NCBI GenBank assembly: GCA_905479965.1
Contig: CAJQOR010000449.1
Coordinates: forward strand, 1-5,672
Direction: 5' to 3'
Source: an uncultured Rhizobiaceae group bacterium
GTDB taxonomy: Bacteria > Pseudomonadota > Alphaproteobacteria > Rhizobiales > Rhizobiaceae
DNA: 5,672 bases
Below are positions 5,087 to 5,672 of this stretch, in pieces. The notes below the pieces were generated by a model, which searched no databases, had not been told where the DNA came from, and saw only the letters and a list, made by a program, of their open reading frames with translations. The translations under genes and the position numbers were made by a program. Position 1 is the stretch's first letter; every line of letters begins with the position of its first letter.

Positions 5087-5672
5087 ATGCCTCGCACTCA
5101 AATTTTTGGTCACTTGGCGATGCTCAGCCTGTCATTTCTTGTCGCTGGTTCCTTCAGCCTTGGTTCGACCATTGCCCATCTTGCACCACCCGATGCCCTT
5201 ACCGCACTAAGATTTACTGCTGGCGCCATTCTCATGGGTTCGATCGCTATTTTTTCTGGTAAAGTAAAAGCCGATCACGTCAAACGCGGTTGGCGCTTTT
5301 TACCGTTGGGCGGGCTTTTCTCAATCTACTTCGTCACCATGTTTGAAGCGCTGAAAATCACACAGCCTGTGTCTACCAGCGCCGTCTTCACACTCGCGCC
5401 ACCGCTTACAGCTATCTTCAGCTATTTTATTTTAAGGCAAGTTTCTACCAAACGCATAACAATGGCGCTCATCATTGGCGCAATCGGTGCCTTATGGGTG
5501 ATTTTTCGCGCAGAATTATCAGCCTTTTTAAACTTCAACATTGGCAAAGGCGAAGCAATTTTCATTATCGGTGTAATGGCTCACGCTTTATATACACCGC
5601 TTTTTCGGAAACTCTCTAAGGGCGATCCAGTTATCGTATCAACATTTGGTGTAATGCTTGGTGGCGCGCTCG
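5087..5672 (+). CDS. Second EamA/DMT-superfamily transporter, 3' truncated by window end
   Basis: Reading from the ATG at 5087, the frame stays open to the window end (195 codons), so the gene is cut at its 3' side. The N-terminus MPRTQIFGHLAMLSLSFLVA leads into the first helix, followed by PPDALTALRFTAGA (34-47), a classic DMT segment. Next come LPLGGLFSIYFVTMFEALK (72-90), TQPVSTSAVFTLAPPLTAIF (92-111) and the start of the second repeat (about 155-195, GKGEAIFIIGVMAHALYTPL). This is one EamA repeat plus part of the next. The usual glutamate closing the fourth helix is replaced (FILRQ, 114-118). It differs clearly from the first EamA protein of the operon, so it is not a recent duplicate. 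Only a weak GGAT (5079-5082) precedes the start. The gene lies 11 nt after yqaA; the substrate is unknown. Confidence 0.92.
   Translation, partial: MPRTQIFGHLAMLSLSFLVAGSFSLGSTIAHLAPPDALTALRFTAGAILMGSIAIFSGKVKADHVKRGWRFLPLGGLFSIYFVTMFEALKITQPVSTSAVFTLAPPLTAIFSYFILRQVSTKRITMALIIGAIGALWVIFRAELSAFLNFNIGKGEAIFIIGVMAHALYTPLFRKLSKGDPVIVSTFGVMLGGAL

Noticed and set aside
5029..5262. Plus-strand 77-aa frame spanning the end of yqaA and the start of the next transporter
   Set aside because: It overlaps two well-supported genes in another frame; the EamA frame from 5087 stays open to the window end and carries the family motifs.

Overview
The window looks like chromosomal DNA from an alphaproteobacterium of the Hyphomicrobiales (Rhizobiales) type with a moderate-to-low GC content. 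The reasons are the F0 gene order atpI-atpB-atpE with Rhizobium/Brucella/Bartonella-like AtpB and AtpE N-termini, an alphaproteobacterial-style promoter (CTTGAC-N17-CTATGT), and a long secreted SleB-type wall hydrolase. The genus cannot be fixed from the sequence alone. I see no insertion sequence, CRISPR array, tRNA, rRNA or phage gene.

Left part (1-1422, minus strand): the start of the F0 ATP synthase operon. It reads right to left from a promoter near 1360-1389 through atpI (106 aa) and atpB (249 aa, GTG start) into the first nine codons of atpE, which leaves the window. The leader and both intergenic spacers each hold a compact 5-bp GC-rich hairpin. The one before atpE probably belongs to expression tuning of the high-copy c subunit.

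Middle part (1464-2770, minus strand): a secreted or membrane-anchored SleB/CwlJ-family cell wall hydrolase. Its start is best placed at a GTG at 2719, behind a clear GGAG. It ends in a strong hairpin plus T-run terminator that separates it from the atp promoter. A roughly 270-bp AT-rich divergent intergenic region follows, without a supported gene.

Right part (3028-5672, plus strand): a tight four-gene operon of an EamA/DMT transporter, a HAD phosphatase (YieH/beta-phosphoglucomutase-like), a YqaA-type DedA/VTT membrane protein and a second EamA/DMT transporter cut by the window end. The spacings are 21, 2 and 11 nt. The first transporter lacks a normal start codon at its natural N-terminus: a good AAGGA sits 7 nt before an in-frame ATT. 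The yqaA start is masked by a hairpin that spans the HAD stop codon, which suggests translational coupling.

No obviously new defence, mobile or biosynthetic system is visible. The points worth a second look are translational-control features: the possible AUU start, the coupling hairpin and the atp spacer hairpins. The uncharacterised transporter-phosphatase-membrane operon is also of interest.
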